This document shows, piece by piece, positions 1-8,451 of a DNA stretch of 64,000 nt. Origin of the DNA: Streptomyces vinaceus (GTDB lineage Bacteria > Actinomycetota > Actinomycetes > Streptomycetales > Streptomycetaceae); NCBI RefSeq assembly GCF_008704935.1, contig NZ_CP023692.1:6921501-6985500 (forward strand), written 5' to 3'. Position 1 is the stretch's first letter. Each line of letters begins with the position of its first letter. Under the pieces are notes generated by a model. That model did no database searches. It saw only the letters and a list, made by a program, of their open reading frames with translations, and had not been told where the DNA came from. The translations under genes and the position numbers were made by a program.

Positions 1-1115
1 GCGCCGGTGGCCGGGACGAGCAGGCCGCTCGGGTGGTCCAGGGCCACGCGGAAGTCGGAGGCCAGCGAGTAGAAGGACTCCCCGTTGTTGGTGTACGGGT
101 CCAGGTGCCAGCCCGCGCCGTCCCTCACCGCGAGGACGGGCAGCGCGTTGCCGAGCATGCTGAACGCGCCGTCGTAGCCGAAGCGGTCGGCGCCGCTGGG
201 CACGGTGATGCCCAGGTCGAAGCCGATCGTGGCGCTCTGTCCCTGGGTCAGGGGCGCCGGCAGGTCGATCTTGAGGGCGGTGCAGGCGACCGAGAGGGCT
301 CCCGCCGTGCCACCGGTGACGTTGCTGACCGTGATCGGCATGGCGGAGCAGGTGCCGTGGTAGTTGTCCCACAGCCTCAGGTACACCTCGCTGAGCGGGG
401 TGGGGGAGGCGTTGGTGAAGCTCGCGCTCTCGTGACCCGTCCAGGCGGTGCCGCTCGCGTTGCTGCTGAGGTCGACGGTGTACGAGGGCGCGGCGGGCGT
501 ACGGGTGGAGTCCCCGGGCGGAGTGGTGCCGCCCGAGGTGTCGAGCGCGACGTCGTCGACGACGAAGCTGGTCTGGAGGCTGGAGTCCTCGGTGCCGGAG
601 AAGGCGACGCTGACGGTCTGCCCCGCGAACGCCGATACGTCGAAGGACTTCTGCGCGTACCCGGTGTTCTTGTCGAGGTTCGAGTACGTCGCGAGCGTCG
701 TACTGCCGATCTTCGCCGTCAGCTTGTCGTACTTGGTCGACGTGGTCGTCTCGGCGGTGTCGACGTGCAGCCAGAAGGTCAGGGTGGTGGCGCTGCAGCC
801 GGCCGGGATGGTGACGCTCTGGGAGAGCGTGTCGGTGTGGGTACGGCCGACGCCGTTGAGCCAGGCGAAGGAGCTTCCGCCGTGGGCGGCCTGACCGGCG
901 CGGTTGGTGATGAGGCCGGTCTGCGACTGGCTCCAGGGCGAAGTGCCGCTCTCGAAGCCGCCGTTGGCGACGACCTGGCCTGGAGTGCAGGCGGCGGCCG
1001 TGCTCGGCGCCTGCTGCGGCGCGGCCACGGCCGCGGTGATGGACAGTGCTGCGGCGGCCAGGGCCGTGACGGCGGATACGCTCGCGGCGAGGGCCTTGTG
1101 GGGGGTGGATCTCAC
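1..1115 (-). CDS. Secreted M1-family metallopeptidase, N-terminal part (runs off the window)
   Basis: The reading frame starts at a GTG at 1115 with an AAAGGAG ribosome-binding site six bases upstream and continues off the left edge, so the C-terminal catalytic part is not visible. Residues 1-33 form an Ala-rich signal peptide. Residues about 42-175 look like a beta-sandwich carbohydrate-binding or MAM-like domain (CTPGQVVANGGFESG start, FVVDDVALD end). A short linker rich in Thr and Pro follows. From about residue 190 the text (YTVDLSSNASGTAWTGHES, EVYLRLWDNYHG) matches the N-terminal beta-domain of actinobacterial M1 aminopeptidases. The HExxH zinc site would lie beyond the window, so the peptidase call rests on this N-domain and is a family inference. 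It would act outside the cell on peptides. Confidence 0.8.
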   Translation of the reverse strand, partial: MRSTPHKALAASVSAVTALAAAALSITAAVAAPQQAPSTAAACTPGQVVANGGFESGTSPWSQSQTGLITNRAGQAAHGGSSFAWLNGVGRTHTDTLSQSVTIPAGCSATTLTFWLHVDTAETTTSTKYDKLTAKIGSTTLATYSNLDKNTGYAQKSFDVSAFAGQTVSVAFSGTEDSSLQTSFVVDDVALDTSGGTTPPGDSTRTPAAPSYTVDLSSNASGTAWTGHESASFTNASPTPLSEVYLRLWDNYHGTCSAMPITVSNVTGGTAGALSVACTALKIDLPAPLTQGQSATIGFDLGITVPSGADRFGYDGAFSMLGNALPVLAVRDGAGWHLDPYTNNGESFYSLASDFRVALDHPSGLLVPATG

Positions 1116-1251
1116 GCGGAACTCCTTTGAGGTGGCCGGGATTCCGGCCTGCTCGGGGGCCGCCCATCGGCTCGGGTGCGCCGGAGGGCGGCCGCGGGCT
1201 GTGCGTGTGGTGTGCCGGAAGGAGCCTGGCAGATTTGACCTGGGCATGCCA

Positions 1252-3402
1252 TCAGGGGTGGGTAAAGTGTTCGTACTCCCTCGGCGTCTGACGTCCCGCC
1301 TTGCGGCCGCCGGGAATCGGCACCGGTTCCCGGGTCAGTACGATCACCGAGTCCTGTGGTCCCAGCCGCACGTGTTCGCGCTTGTCGGGGTTGATGCGCA
1401 CCCCGTACGCGGGTCCTTCCCGGGCCTGCCCGTACAGCCGGTATCCGAGGACGCAGTGTCCCTGGCGGCGGCCGGACTCCACGACCGTGGCGAAGGTGAC
1501 CTCCCGTCCCGGCAGGACGTAGTGGGGCGCGGGCTTCAGGTGGAGCGAGTCGCCCTCGGCCGAGAACAGGGCGTCGAAGACGTCGGCGAGGTGCCGGTTC
1601 TCCGCGATCTGCGTCATCAGCAGGCTGATGAGCCGGCCGCCGACGATGAAATCGCTGCCCTCCCGGGCCGGTGCGAGCAACCGGTTGCGGTCGTCGGCCA
1701 TTTCGGTGACCACGGCGAGTTCCCGGCCCGAGGCCTCCTCCAGCGCGCGCAGGTGGAGCAGGGTCACCAGGGTCCGGTCGTCACCGGTCAGCGCGCCGGG
1801 GACGGCGCGGTCCGTCCCGTCGGCGTCGTCGTAGCCGAGGACGACGGCGCGGTCGAAGGACGGCACGTCGAGGGCGTCGAGATCCCGCGGATCGGTGATG
1901 TCCCCGTCGTGCACCGTGATCCGCATCCGGCCCGTACGCGAGCGTGCGCACCGGCCGGCTTCCCGCAGCGCCTCCTCGCCGGCCGCCATGACCACGAGCT
2001 CCGAACCCTCCGGGGCGCACGGCTCCAGCTGCTCGATGATCAGGGGAGCTCGCCGGTTCCAGCCGAGTACGAGGAAGCGCTCGGCGGCCGCGGCGGTCGC
2101 GCCGGGCTGCGTGATCGCCGCCTCGTCCACCGGCAGCGGCCCGTCCGCGAGCACAGCCGTGTCGTCGTCCTCGGTCACGAGGAGGATCCGGTCGTCGGCC
2201 CGAAGGACCCGGTCCTGCGCCGGGTTGAGCTCGACGCCCCCGCCCGCGGGCACGATGCCGATGACCGAGGACGTGGCGTACGCGAGGAGCAGCCGGCCGA
2301 AGGCGTGCCCGGTCAGGGCGGGCTCGCGGACCGTGTAGAACTCGTCCCCCTCGAAGTCCAGCAGTTCCTGGTGGACGAGCGAGAGGCCCGGCTCGCGCGA
2401 AGTCTGGGCGATGAGCCGGGCGGTGACGTCCTCGATGTTCAGCACCCGGCCCCGCGGCCCGGCGGCGAGCTGCGCCGCCCGGTGGTGGCGCCCGTCGCGG
2501 ACCGCGGCGACGACCTCGGGGCGCCGCCGCCCCCGCCCCCGTACCGCGGCCTCCAGGGCGAGGAGGGTCTTCACCACGTGGGCGTCGCCGCCTTCGCCGG
2601 CGTGGGTGAGGACGAGTACGGCGCGCGCCGTCTCGGGGCGGGCGAGCGCGACCACCGCCGGATCCGTGGTCACACCGCTGCGGCAGATCAGCCGCGTGCG
2701 GCCCAGCCGGCCGACGGCGAGGGCGATCTCGTCCTCCATCTCCGCCTTGTCCTTCGGGCCGAGGACGGCGACGACCGCCCGGCGCCGGTTGGAGTTGGCG
2801 ACGACCAGCTCGGACACGATCGGGAAGACCTGCTCGGACCAGCCCAGCAGGACGGTGTGCCGCTCCTCCAGCACGGTGGACCGGCCGCGCCGCAGGTCCA
2901 GGACCCTGTCGTTGAGCCCGTTGGTGATCAGGCCGACGAGCGTGGAGACGAACAGCAGCGCCACGAGGGCCAGCAGCACCGAGAGCAGCACGTACAGCGG
3001 GCTGCCGACCGCACCGCCGATCTTCAGGGTCTGCCCGACGCTGACCCAGACGGCCGCGAGCTGCCCCGACCAGGTCCGGGGCACCCGCCGGTCGGCCCAC
3101 ACCAGCGCCATGCTCGCCGGCACCACCACGGCCAGACAGACCAGGGTCAGCCAGCCGATCAGTACCGGGGTCCCGCGGGCGATGACGCTGTCGAACCAGT
3201 ACCGCGTGCGCGGCAGGGCGGACCCGGGCGGTCCGTCCGTCGTCCTGCGTCCTGTCAACCGTGGTTCCTCGGGAAGCTGTCGGGTCCGGTGGCGGCGCGG
3301 CGGCGTCCGCCGGGCACCGGCGGTTCGGTGTACGGACCACGCTAGGGCTGGGGAGCGGGCGGAGGGTGGCAGAACCTCCCGAGTCCGCTCATCGCGTGAC
3401 AA
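1252..3402 (-). CDS. CASTOR/POLLUX-like ion channel with TrkA-N (RCK) NAD-binding domains
   Basis: A 716-residue frame with two membrane segments (about 79-101 and 137-160) separated by a short pore-like stretch (SVGQTLKIGG). Two cytosolic Rossmann-type regions follow, one opening with RHTVLLGWSEQVFPIVSEL and the second with RFLVLGWNRRAPLIIEQL. This order is that of the actinobacterial CASTOR/POLLUX-related family, which resembles plant nuclear-envelope cation channels. The likely role is ligand-gated cation flux across the plasma membrane. The first 60 residues are Arg- and Pro-rich and no good ribosome-binding site precedes 3402, so the true start may lie further in, but no ATG or GTG with a clear site was found. 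It is divergent from the PadR gene. Confidence 0.75.
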   Translation of the reverse strand: MSRDERTREVLPPSARSPALAWSVHRTAGARRTPPRRHRTRQLPEEPRLTGRRTTDGPPGSALPRTRYWFDSVIARGTPVLIGWLTLVCLAVVVPASMALVWADRRVPRTWSGQLAAVWVSVGQTLKIGGAVGSPLYVLLSVLLALVALLFVSTLVGLITNGLNDRVLDLRRGRSTVLEERHTVLLGWSEQVFPIVSELVVANSNRRRAVVAVLGPKDKAEMEDEIALAVGRLGRTRLICRSGVTTDPAVVALARPETARAVLVLTHAGEGGDAHVVKTLLALEAAVRGRGRRRPEVVAAVRDGRHHRAAQLAAGPRGRVLNIEDVTARLIAQTSREPGLSLVHQELLDFEGDEFYTVREPALTGHAFGRLLLAYATSSVIGIVPAGGGVELNPAQDRVLRADDRILLVTEDDDTAVLADGPLPVDEAAITQPGATAAAAERFLVLGWNRRAPLIIEQLEPCAPEGSELVVMAAGEEALREAGRCARSRTGRMRITVHDGDITDPRDLDALDVPSFDRAVVLGYDDADGTDRAVPGALTGDDRTLVTLLHLRALEEASGRELAVVTEMADDRNRLLAPAREGSDFIVGGRLISLLMTQIAENRHLADVFDALFSAEGDSLHLKPAPHYVLPGREVTFATVVESGRRQGHCVLGYRLYGQAREGPAYGVRINPDKREHVRLGPQDSVIVLTREPVPIPGGRKAGRQTPREYEHFTHP

Positions 3403-3477
3403 CTCGGACCCGCTTTCGGATGTCCGCGTCCCGGCGGCACCGGGGTGAGCCGCGTCTCAACCGGGCGCCGCGGCTTG

Positions 3478-3499
3478 TCTATGCAACGAGTTGCATAGA
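3478..3499. promoter_or_regulatory. Perfect inverted repeat, probable PadR operator
   Basis: The arms TCTATGCAAC and GTTGCATAGA are exact inverted repeats of 10 bases with a 2-base centre. The site ends 12 bases before the PadR ATG at 3512 and overlaps its ribosome-binding region. PadR-family proteins usually bind ATGCAAC-like palindromes at their own promoters, so autoregulation, and control of the acyl-CoA dehydrogenase gene behind it, is the likely function. Confidence 0.8.
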
Positions 3500-3511
3500 A
3501 GGATCGGGGGC

Positions 3512-4066
3512 ATGGCGCTCGAACACGCGATCCTCGTCTCGCTGCTGGAGCAGCCGGGCTCAGGCTATGAGCTCGCCCGGCGCTTCGACCGGTCCATCGG
3601 CTATTTCTGGACCGCCACCCATCAGCAGATCTACCGCGTGCTCAAGCGCATGGAGACCGACGGCCTGCTCGCCGTCCGCGAGGTGGCGCAGCAGGGCCGG
3701 CCGGACAAGAAGGAGTACTCCGTCGCCGCCCCGGGCCGCGCCGCGCTCTCGCAGTGGCTGCACGAGCCCATCGAACCCGAGAGCCTGCGCCACGACCTCG
3801 CCGTCAAGATCCGCGGCGCGGCCTTCGACGACCCGGCCGCCCTGGTCCGCGAGGTCGAGCGGCACCGCCGGGCGCACGGCGACCGGCTCGCCCGCTACCT
3901 CGCCGGAGAAGTGCGCGATTTCACCGGTCCCGAGGCCCCCGCGCCGCTCGACGCCGGTCAGGAACTCCAGCACGTCGTACTCCGCGGCGGCATCGCGTAC
4001 GAGCGCATGACCATCGCCTGGCTCGACGACGTACTCGCCACCGTCCACCGGCTCTCCGCGCCCTGA
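3512..4066 (+). CDS. PadR-family transcriptional regulator
   Basis: A 184-residue protein starting MALEHAILVSLLEQPGSGYE, which is the PadR winged-helix signature. The N-terminal 90 residues are the DNA-binding domain (ATHQQIYRVLKRMETDGLL recognition region). The rest is a helical dimerisation domain of the Vir_act_alpha_C type. The ATG at 3512 is preferred over a TTG at 3491 because AGAAGGA lies at the right distance and the TTG sits inside the operator palindrome. The next gene, an acyl-CoA dehydrogenase, follows after 70 bases on the same strand and is probably the regulated target. The inducer is unknown. Confidence 0.93.
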   Translation: MALEHAILVSLLEQPGSGYELARRFDRSIGYFWTATHQQIYRVLKRMETDGLLAVREVAQQGRPDKKEYSVAAPGRAALSQWLHEPIEPESLRHDLAVKIRGAAFDDPAALVREVERHRRAHGDRLARYLAGEVRDFTGPEAPAPLDAGQELQHVVLRGGIAYERMTIAWLDDVLATVHRLSAP

Positions 4067-4136
4067 GCCGTCTCCTGCCCGCGCCCCCAGCTCCTTTCCG
4101 CCTCACCCCTCAACCCACTCCGGAAGGCGAACCTCC

Positions 4137-5864
4137 ATGGCCGACTCCCTCCTGTTCAACCCCCGCACCTACGATCCCCGGCACTTCGACCCCGAGACCC
4201 GCAGGCTGCTGCGGGCCACCGTCGACTGGTTCGAGGAGCGCGGCAAGCGCCGGCTGATCGAGGACTACCGCACCCGCGCATGGCTCGGCGACTTCCTCGC
4301 CTTCTCCGCCAAGGAAGGCCTGTTCGCCACCTTCCTCACCCCGTCCGCCGATGCCGAGGGACAGGCCGACAAGCGCTGGGACACGGCCCGCATCGCCGCC
4401 CTCAACGAGATCTTCGGCTTCTACGGCCTGGACTACTGGTACGCGTGGCAGGTGACGATCCTCGGCCTCGGCCCGGTCTGGCAGAGCGACAACGCCGCCG
4501 CCCGTGCCCGCGCCGCCGAACTCCTCTCCCAGGGCGAGGTGTTCGCCTTCGGCCTGTCCGAGAAGACCCACGGCGCCGACATCTACTCCACCGACATGCT
4601 GCTGGAGCCGTCCGCCGACGGCAGCGGCGGCTTCCGGGCCACCGGCTCCAAGTACTACATCGGCAACGGCAACGCGGCCGGCCTGGTCTCGGTGTTCGGC
4701 CGCCGCACCGACGTCGAGGGCCCGGACGGGTACGTCTTCTTCGCCGCCGACAGCCGCCACCCGGCCTACCACCTGGTGAAGAACGTCGTCGACTCCTCGA
4801 AGTACGTCAGCGAGTTCCGCCTGGAGGACTACCCCGTCGGCCCGGACGACGTCCTGCACACCGGCCGCGCCGCCTTCGACGCCGCCCTGAACACCGTCAA
4901 CGTCGGCAAGTTCAACCTCTGCACGGCCTCGATCGGCATCTGCGAGCACGCGATGTACGAGGCCGTCACCCACGCGCAGAACCGCATCCTCTACGGCCGC
5001 CCCGTCACCGCCTTCCCGCACGTGCGCCGCGAACTGGCCGACGCGTACGTCCGCCTCGTCGGGATGAAGCTCTTCAGCGCCCGCGCCGTCGACTACTTCC
5101 GCACCGCGGGCCCCGACGACCGCCGCTACCTCCTCTTCAACCCGATGACGAAGATGAAGGTGACCACGGAGGGCGAGAAGGTCATCGACCTGATGTGGGA
5201 CGTCATCGCCGCCAAGGGCTTCGAGAAGGACAACTACTTCGCCCAGGCCGCCGTCGAGATCCGCGGGCTGCCCAAGCTGGAGGGCACGGTCCACGTCAAC
5301 CTCGCCCTGATCCTCAAGTTCATGCGCAACCACCTGCTCGACCCGGTGGACTACCCCGCCGTGCCGACCCGCCTCGACGCGGCCGACGACGAGTTCCTCT
5401 TCCGGCAGGGCCCGGCCCGCGGCCTCGGCTCCGTCCGCTTCCACGACTGGCGCCCCGCCTTCGACGCGTACGCCGCCGTGCCGAACGTCGCCCGGTTCCG
5501 CGAACAGGCCGACGCACTGTGCGAGTTCGTCACCAGCTGCGCCCCGGACGAGCAGCAGAGCCGCGACCTGGACCTGCTGCTCGCCGTCGGCCAGCTCTTC
5601 GCGCTCGTCGTCCACGGCCAGCTGATCCTGGAGCAGGCGAAGCTGACCGGTCTCGACGAGGACGTGCTGGACGAACTGTTCGCCGTCCTCGTACGGGACT
5701 TCTCCGCGCACGCCGTCGAACTGCACGGCAAGGACTCCGCCACCGAGCAGCAGCAGGGCTGGGCGCTCGGCGCGGTCCGGCGCCCGGTCGTCGACGAAGC
5801 CCGCTCGGGCCGGGTCTGGGACCGCGTCGAGGCGCTGTCCGGGGCGTACGAGATGGCGCCGTAG
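4137..5864 (+). CDS. Acyl-CoA dehydrogenase family protein
   Basis: A 575-residue flavoprotein of the long acyl-CoA dehydrogenase subgroup. Recognisable blocks are the mid-domain FAD and substrate motif (FAFGLSEKTHGADIYS) and the helical C-terminal half with NRILYGRPVTAFPHVRRELA. A C-terminal extension of about 150 residues follows that shorter dehydrogenases lack. It probably oxidises an acyl-CoA or acyl-carrier substrate to the enoyl form in the cytosol. The ATG at 4137 is preceded by GGAAGGCGAACC. It lies 70 bases behind the PadR regulator in the same direction, an arrangement that suggests substrate-responsive control. The actual chain-length or substrate cannot be read from the sequence. 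Confidence 0.9.
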   Translation: MADSLLFNPRTYDPRHFDPETRRLLRATVDWFEERGKRRLIEDYRTRAWLGDFLAFSAKEGLFATFLTPSADAEGQADKRWDTARIAALNEIFGFYGLDYWYAWQVTILGLGPVWQSDNAAARARAAELLSQGEVFAFGLSEKTHGADIYSTDMLLEPSADGSGGFRATGSKYYIGNGNAAGLVSVFGRRTDVEGPDGYVFFAADSRHPAYHLVKNVVDSSKYVSEFRLEDYPVGPDDVLHTGRAAFDAALNTVNVGKFNLCTASIGICEHAMYEAVTHAQNRILYGRPVTAFPHVRRELADAYVRLVGMKLFSARAVDYFRTAGPDDRRYLLFNPMTKMKVTTEGEKVIDLMWDVIAAKGFEKDNYFAQAAVEIRGLPKLEGTVHVNLALILKFMRNHLLDPVDYPAVPTRLDAADDEFLFRQGPARGLGSVRFHDWRPAFDAYAAVPNVARFREQADALCEFVTSCAPDEQQSRDLDLLLAVGQLFALVVHGQLILEQAKLTGLDEDVLDELFAVLVRDFSAHAVELHGKDSATEQQQGWALGAVRRPVVDEARSGRVWDRVEALSGAYEMAP

Positions 5865-5981
5865 GCAAGGCCCGCGGCACTCGCCGAACGGCCCCGCCAC
5901 CGCGCGATCCGTGCGGTGGCGGGCCCGCCGCCGGCCCGGCCCTCCCTCGCGAACTCGCGGGCCCGGGCGGGCCCCTGCACG

Positions 5982-5987
5982 TAGCGT
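5982..5987 (+). promoter_or_regulatory. Leaderless -10 box (TAGCGT) for the 43-codon ORF
   Basis: TAGCGT is followed by 6 bases and then the ATG at 5994, the spacing expected for a leaderless actinobacterial promoter. No ribosome-binding site is present. Confidence 0.5.
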
Positions 5988-5993
5988 GGTCGT

Positions 5994-6125
5994 ATGACGA
6001 CGAAGCCGACCCGTGCGAGCGGACCGAAGGTGCCGCCCTCCTACCCCCCGAGGACGCCACCGCCGCAGAAGAAGCCCGTGGAGGCCCCGCGGCCCCGGCC
6101 CGCCATCAGGCCGGCGGCCTCGTAG
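5994..6125 (+). CDS. Short Pro/Lys-rich hypothetical protein
   Basis: A 43-codon frame beginning MTTKPTRASGPKVPPSYPPR and ending RPAIRPAAS. The start is supported by a leaderless-type TAGCGT box six bases upstream rather than by a ribosome-binding site. The product is basic and Pro-rich with no predicted membrane segment or fold. Its stop codon TAG at 6123-6125 is the first half of the TAGGGT box that appears to drive the aldo/keto reductase. It may be a small real protein or an upstream ORF. I recognise no family. Confidence 0.45.
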   Translation: MTTKPTRASGPKVPPSYPPRTPPPQKKPVEAPRPRPAIRPAAS

Positions 6126-6128
6126 GGT
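6123..6128 (+). promoter_or_regulatory. Leaderless -10 box (TAGGGT) for the aldo/keto reductase
   Basis: TAGGGT stands seven bases before the ATG at 6136. There is no Shine-Dalgarno sequence, so transcription and translation probably begin at the same base. Confidence 0.55.
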
Positions 6129-6135
6129 GAGCGGC

Positions 6136-7095
6136 ATGGAGATCACACCCCCGGAGAAGGACGGCGCCCGGCTGCTGTACGGATGCATGGCGCTCGGCGG
6201 CGACTGGGACACGGACGCGTACGGACCCGCCGACATCGACGCGGCCGAGGCGGCGATCGAGGCCGCGCTGGACTGCGGCATCGACACCTTCGACCACGCC
6301 GACATCTACCGCCGGGGCAAGGCCGAGGCCGTCTTCGGCGAGGTCCTGGCCCGCACCCCCGGCCTGCGCGAGCGGATCGTGCTGCAGACGAAATGCGGGA
6401 TCCGGCTCGCGGCGGGCGAGCGGCCCGGCATCTACGACCTGCGGGGCGCCACGATCCTGCGGCGGGTCGAGGAGAGCCTGGAGCGGCTGCGCACCGACGC
6501 CATCGACGTGCTGCTCCTGCACCGGCCCGATCCGCTGGCTGACCCCGAGGACATCGCGGCGGCGCTCACCTCGTTGCGCGAGCAGGGGATCGTCCGCCGC
6601 TTCGGCGTCTCGAACATGAACGCCGCGCAGATCGCCCGGCTCCAGCGCCACCTCGCGTTCCCGCTGGTGGCGAACCAGTTGGAGATGAGCCTGGACCGGC
6701 GGGACTGGCTGGAGGACGGCGTCCTCGTCAACACGCCCGCGGCCGCGGCGGGCGGCTTCCCGTCCGGGACGGTGGAGTACTGCCTGGACCACGGTGTCCG
6801 CCTCCAGGCCTGGGGCGCGCTGGCACAGGGCCGTTTCACGGGACGGCAGGAGAGCCCCGCCGAGCGGGCGACGGCCCGTCTCGTACGGGGGCTGGCCGAG
6901 GCGAAGGGCACCACCCCGGAGACGGTGCTGCTCTGGTGGCTCCAGCGGCATCCGGCGCGGATCGCCCCCGTCGTGGGCAGCGGCCGCCCCGAGCGCATCC
7001 GCGCCTGCCGCGACGCCGCGCTGCGCGAACCCGACCTCACGCACGAGGAGTGGTACGACCTCTGGCTCACCGCCCGCGGGGCCCCGCTGCCGTAG
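6136..7095 (+). CDS. Aldo/keto reductase
   Basis: A 319-residue NADPH-dependent oxidoreductase of the AKR superfamily, close to the YdhF-like branch. The catalytic tetrad is readable as D53 and Y58 (TFDHADIY), K86 (LQTKCG) and H129 (LLLHRPD). The protein keeps the strand order of the (beta/alpha)8 barrel, with VSNMNAAQIARL for the cofactor-loop region and GSGRPERI near the C terminus for phosphate binding. It would reduce a carbonyl or oxidise an alcohol in the cytosol, with unknown substrate. The start at 6136 is chosen because of the TAGGGT leaderless promoter. Longer upstream frames run through the 43-codon ORF without support. It is convergent with the small membrane gene ending at 7117. 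Confidence 0.92.
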   Translation: MEITPPEKDGARLLYGCMALGGDWDTDAYGPADIDAAEAAIEAALDCGIDTFDHADIYRRGKAEAVFGEVLARTPGLRERIVLQTKCGIRLAAGERPGIYDLRGATILRRVEESLERLRTDAIDVLLLHRPDPLADPEDIAAALTSLREQGIVRRFGVSNMNAAQIARLQRHLAFPLVANQLEMSLDRRDWLEDGVLVNTPAAAAGGFPSGTVEYCLDHGVRLQAWGALAQGRFTGRQESPAERATARLVRGLAEAKGTTPETVLLWWLQRHPARIAPVVGSGRPERIRACRDAALREPDLTHEEWYDLWLTARGAPLP

Positions 7096-7116
7096 CGGGA
7101 CCGGCGGACGGGTCGC

Positions 7117-7461
7117 TCAGCCGATGCTCCACGACCAGGTCTGGTCCGCGCTGACCAGGCAGGCCAGGACCACGAGGTCCGCGACGCCCAGGACGAGGCC
7201 GAGCCGGGCGCGGCCGGGGCGGGTCGTACCGCGGCGCAGGGCCAGGGCCGCGAGGACGATCGAGGCCGGGCCGAGGAGCAGGTTCATCGCCAGGAGGCCG
7301 ACGAGCCCGAGCACGAAGGAGGCCACCGCCATCCCGTCGGCCTGGCGGACGGCGGGGGCCAGGGCGGGGGCGGCGGCGGGCGCGGGCTCGGCCGCCGGGG
7401 TGCGGGTGGTGCGGGTGGTGCGCACGTTGCGGGAGCGGAGCGTGGTACCGGGGGTGTTCAT
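7117..7461 (-). CDS. DUF4190-like small membrane protein
   Basis: A 114-residue protein with an Ala/Pro/Thr-rich cytosolic head of about 50 residues and then two membrane segments (GMAVASFVLGLVGLLAMNLL and ARLGLVLGVADLVVLACLV) separated by a short basic loop. The pattern matches the DUF4190 family of unknown function. The ATG at 7461 is chosen because AGGAGGG lies six bases upstream. An in-frame ATG at 7467 would touch that site. The stop of the preceding gene is at 7464-7466, so the two are translationally coupled. Confidence 0.75.
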   Translation of the reverse strand: MNTPGTTLRSRNVRTTRTTRTPAAEPAPAAAPALAPAVRQADGMAVASFVLGLVGLLAMNLLLGPASIVLAALALRRGTTRPGRARLGLVLGVADLVVLACLVSADQTWSWSIG

Positions 7462-7463
7462 GG

Positions 7464-7640
7464 TCATCCCTCCTGTCGGGTGGCCGGCCGGCGCCGGCGG
7501 GTCGTTCGTTCCCGGACCGCGAAGACCAGCAGCCAGCAGGCGATGAAGGCAGTGGCGGCGAGGGAGACGTGAACGGGGACGTGGGCCACGGTTCCCAGGG
7601 CGATCCCCATCAGCATGAGGGCCGCTATCAGGAAGAGCAT
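7464..7640 (-). CDS. 58-residue membrane protein
   Basis: Starts MLFLIAALMLMGIALGTVAH behind a GGAGGAAGCACG ribosome-binding region. Two hydrophobic helices fill residues 1-45, and the tail is strongly basic (RERTTRRRRPATRQEG). It is the first gene of a two-gene unit with the DUF4190-like gene and is divergent from a TetR regulator 94 bases away, which probably controls it. I recognise no named family. Confidence 0.7.
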   Translation of the reverse strand: MLFLIAALMLMGIALGTVAHVPVHVSLAATAFIACWLLVFAVRERTTRRRRPATRQEG

Positions 7641-7663
7641 CGTGCTTCCTCCAAAATAGGAGA

Positions 7664-7687
7664 CAGTTGTGCACTGACTACCCAGTC
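7664..7687. promoter_or_regulatory. Overlapping short inverted repeats between TetR gene and membrane pair
   Basis: CAGT-N5-ACTG (7664-7676) overlaps GACT-N4-AGTC (7676-7687) in the only intergenic space between the divergent genes. It is a plausible but weak TetR operator because the arms are only four bases. Confidence 0.3.
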
Positions 7688-7734
7688 TAAATGCAAGCAT
7701 GCAGATTCCGGGAACCGAGGGTTGACTTTTCGTC

Positions 7735-8367
7735 ATGAGTGAGACAGTCGGGGCACGCCAGGCCCAACGCCACAAAACCCGCAGGGCCTTGCTGGACGGC
7801 GCCCTGTCGCTGCTGGAGGAACAGAGCCTCGGCAGCCTCGGTCTGCGGGAGGTGACCCGGGTCGCCGGAGTGACCCCGACGGCGTTCTACCGGCACTTCC
7901 GGGACACCGAGGAGCTGGGCATCGCCCTGGTGGACGAGGCGCTGCAGAGCCTGCACGCCGCCGTACGCTCCACCCTCGCCGCCTCCGGCGAGGCGGCCCG
8001 GCGGATCGACACGACCGTGGAGCTGATGGCCGAACTCGTACGGGAGTACCCCGCGCACATCCGCTTCATCGTGCGCGAACGGCACGGTGGCGTGCGCAGG
8101 GTGAGGCAGGCGGTGGCGGCCCAGCTCGACGCGTTCGCCGACGAGGTGGCCGAACGCCTCGGCGCCGATCCCCTGGGCCGGGACTGGAGCGCGGAGGACC
8201 TGCTCATGCTGGCCCGGCTGTACGTCGACCACATGGTGATGACGGTGTCCGCGTACCTGGCCGCCGGCCCGGACCCCGAGGAGTGGGCGGCGGTCACCCG
8301 CACCGCCCGCCGCCAGCTCCGCCTGATCCACGCGGGCCGCCTCAACTGGGCCGACACCCAGCCCTAG
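7735..8367 (+). CDS. TetR-family regulator, FabR/DesT-like
   Basis: A 210-residue regulator. The N-terminal helix-turn-helix is clear (LGLREVTRVAGVTPTAFYRH, residues about 35-58). The C-terminal half contains LVREYPAHIRFIVRERHGGV, a pattern seen in TetR proteins that control fatty-acid desaturation and lipid genes (FabR, DesT, FasR types). The ATG at 7735 has only a weak upstream purine stretch. It is divergent from the two small membrane genes and likely represses them and itself, but there is no desaturase here, so the lipid link is only an inference from protein similarity. Confidence 0.85.
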   Translation: MSETVGARQAQRHKTRRALLDGALSLLEEQSLGSLGLREVTRVAGVTPTAFYRHFRDTEELGIALVDEALQSLHAAVRSTLAASGEAARRIDTTVELMAELVREYPAHIRFIVRERHGGVRRVRQAVAAQLDAFADEVAERLGADPLGRDWSAEDLLMLARLYVDHMVMTVSAYLAAGPDPEEWAAVTRTARRQLRLIHAGRLNWADTQP

Positions 8368-8451
8368 GGAGTGCCGGAGCGCCCAAGTATCCTCTGCCGA
8401 ACGGGCTTTCGGCTGACCGCCGACCAGGCCGCGGGACCACGAGGGGGACAC

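Noticed and set aside
904..3345. Long plus-strand open frame across the channel gene
   Set aside because: It is antisense to the CASTOR/POLLUX-like gene and shows only GC-driven lack of stop codons, with no recognisable domains.
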